Below are positions 21,876 through 22,267 of a stretch of DNA of 22,267 bases, one piece after another. The stretch is from CAYQDR01 sp964416315 (lineage in GTDB: Bacteria > Methylomirabilota > Methylomirabilia > Rokubacteriales > DASRDR01): assembly GCA_964416315.1 (NCBI GenBank), contig CAYQDR010000084.1:1-22267 (forward strand). Direction: 5' to 3'. The notes under the pieces were generated by a model. That model searched no databases. It worked only from the letters and a program-made list of their open reading frames with translations, and was not told the DNA's origin. The translations under genes and the position numbers were made by a program. Position 1 is the first letter of the stretch. Each line of letters begins with the position of its first letter.

Positions 21876-22267
21876 ATGGCGGGGGCGGAGACCTACGGCG
21901 GGAAGGGCCTCATCTGTGACCCCATCCACCGTTACATCCTGTATACGCGGCCGGAGGACGCCGTGGCCGGGGAGGCGACCGAGCAGGATCTGATCGACAC
22001 CCCCTGGGTCCAGCGGCTCCGGCGGATCCCCCAGCTCCAGTCCGCGCGGTGGGTCTTCCCGACGGCCGAGCACAGCCGCTTCACGCACGCCCTCGGGGTC
22101 ATGCACGTCGCCGGGCGCTTCGCCCAGCAGCTCTATCCGTCGCTCCGGGCCGTCTTCCCCGACGCCCCCTCGCGCCCGCTCATCGAGGAGCTCCTGCGGA
22201 TGGCGGGGCTGCTCCACGACATCGGCCACGGCCCCTTCGGGCACTTCTTCGACGACAACTTCCTCGC
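21876..22267 (+). CDS. HD-domain phosphohydrolase (SAMHD1/dGTPase-like), 5' part only
   Basis: The frame is open from ATG 21876 to the window edge (130 codons seen). The sequence LICDPIHRYILY, then DTPWVQRLRRIPQLQSARWVFPTAEHSRFTHALGVMHVAG, then LLHDIGHGPFGHFFDD is the classic start of COG1078-type HD phosphohydrolases. These are relatives of SAMHD1 and bacterial dNTP triphosphohydrolases. Metal-binding candidates seen are His71, His114 and Asp115 (the HD pair), with His118 and His123 following. The later metal Asp and the rest of the protein lie outside the window. An in-frame GTG three codons upstream is a possible alternative start. It is separated from the polysaccharide operon by a strong terminator. 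The substrate is unproven. Confidence 0.9.
   Translation, partial: MAGAETYGGKGLICDPIHRYILYTRPEDAVAGEATEQDLIDTPWVQRLRRIPQLQSARWVFPTAEHSRFTHALGVMHVAGRFAQQLYPSLRAVFPDAPSRPLIEELLRMAGLLHDIGHGPFGHFFDDNFL

Noticed and set aside
1..22267. CRISPR array, insertion sequence, phage or attachment site
   Set aside because: No regularly spaced repeats, transposase, integrase or flanking inverted repeats were seen; the only repeat pair is the element at 12932 and 19370.

Overview
The window is very GC-rich DNA (roughly 70-75% G+C by eye) from a bacterium with short intergenic gaps, many GTG starts and stop/start overlaps. The gene mix and base composition resemble uncultured soil or subsurface lineages such as Rokubacteria/Methylomirabilota. 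That placement is inference from style, because no phylogenetic marker is present.

Layout. (1) 1-1056: the tail of a small two-helix membrane protein, then about 760 bases with no gene I can support. (2) 1057-1444: a tRNA-Asn(GUU) gene split inside its anticodon by a 312-nt group I intron, with its own promoter and a clean intrinsic terminator. (3) 1528-4405: an N-acyl-D-amino-acid deacylase-like amidohydrolase and a type II NADH dehydrogenase. (4) 4429-9184: a good sigma-70-type promoter, then glcD-glcE-glcF (glycolate oxidase), with moaB (molybdenum cofactor) overlapping the end of glcF. (5) 9260-10360: a periplasmic HtrA/Deg protease, convergent with (6) a minus-strand rhodanese-MoeB/ThiF protein at 11614-10388. 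Its reading frame is broken only by one in-frame TGA, exactly where the family has its conserved sulfur-carrying Cys. A hairpin fitting the bacterial SECIS rules starts 12 nt after that TGA, so this is a candidate selenoprotein. (7) 11784-21549: a surface-polysaccharide cluster of four GT-B (GT4-like) glycosyltransferases, a Wzx-type flippase, a polyprenyl-phosphate sugar-phosphate transferase, a long-form glucose-1-phosphate thymidylyltransferase and dTDP-glucose 4,6-dehydratase. (8) 21550-21875: an intergenic stretch with two hairpins ending in a strong terminator. (9) 21876-end: the start of an HD-domain phosphohydrolase.

How the genes work together. The polysaccharide genes form a logical set. 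RmlA-like and RmlB proteins make dTDP-4-keto-6-deoxyglucose, the sugar transferase primes undecaprenyl phosphate, the GT4 enzymes extend the chain and the flippase exports it. No polymerase, ligase or export channel lies inside the window. MoaB and the MoeB-like protein both point to molybdenum cofactor or related sulfur-carrier chemistry.

The three things most worth attention are the group I intron in tRNA-Asn, the probable Sec-containing MoeB/ThiF protein, and a pair of about 100-nt structured intergenic elements (12932-13027 and 19370-19469). The elements share a 41-nt core with 39 identities and lie just upstream of two polysaccharide genes.
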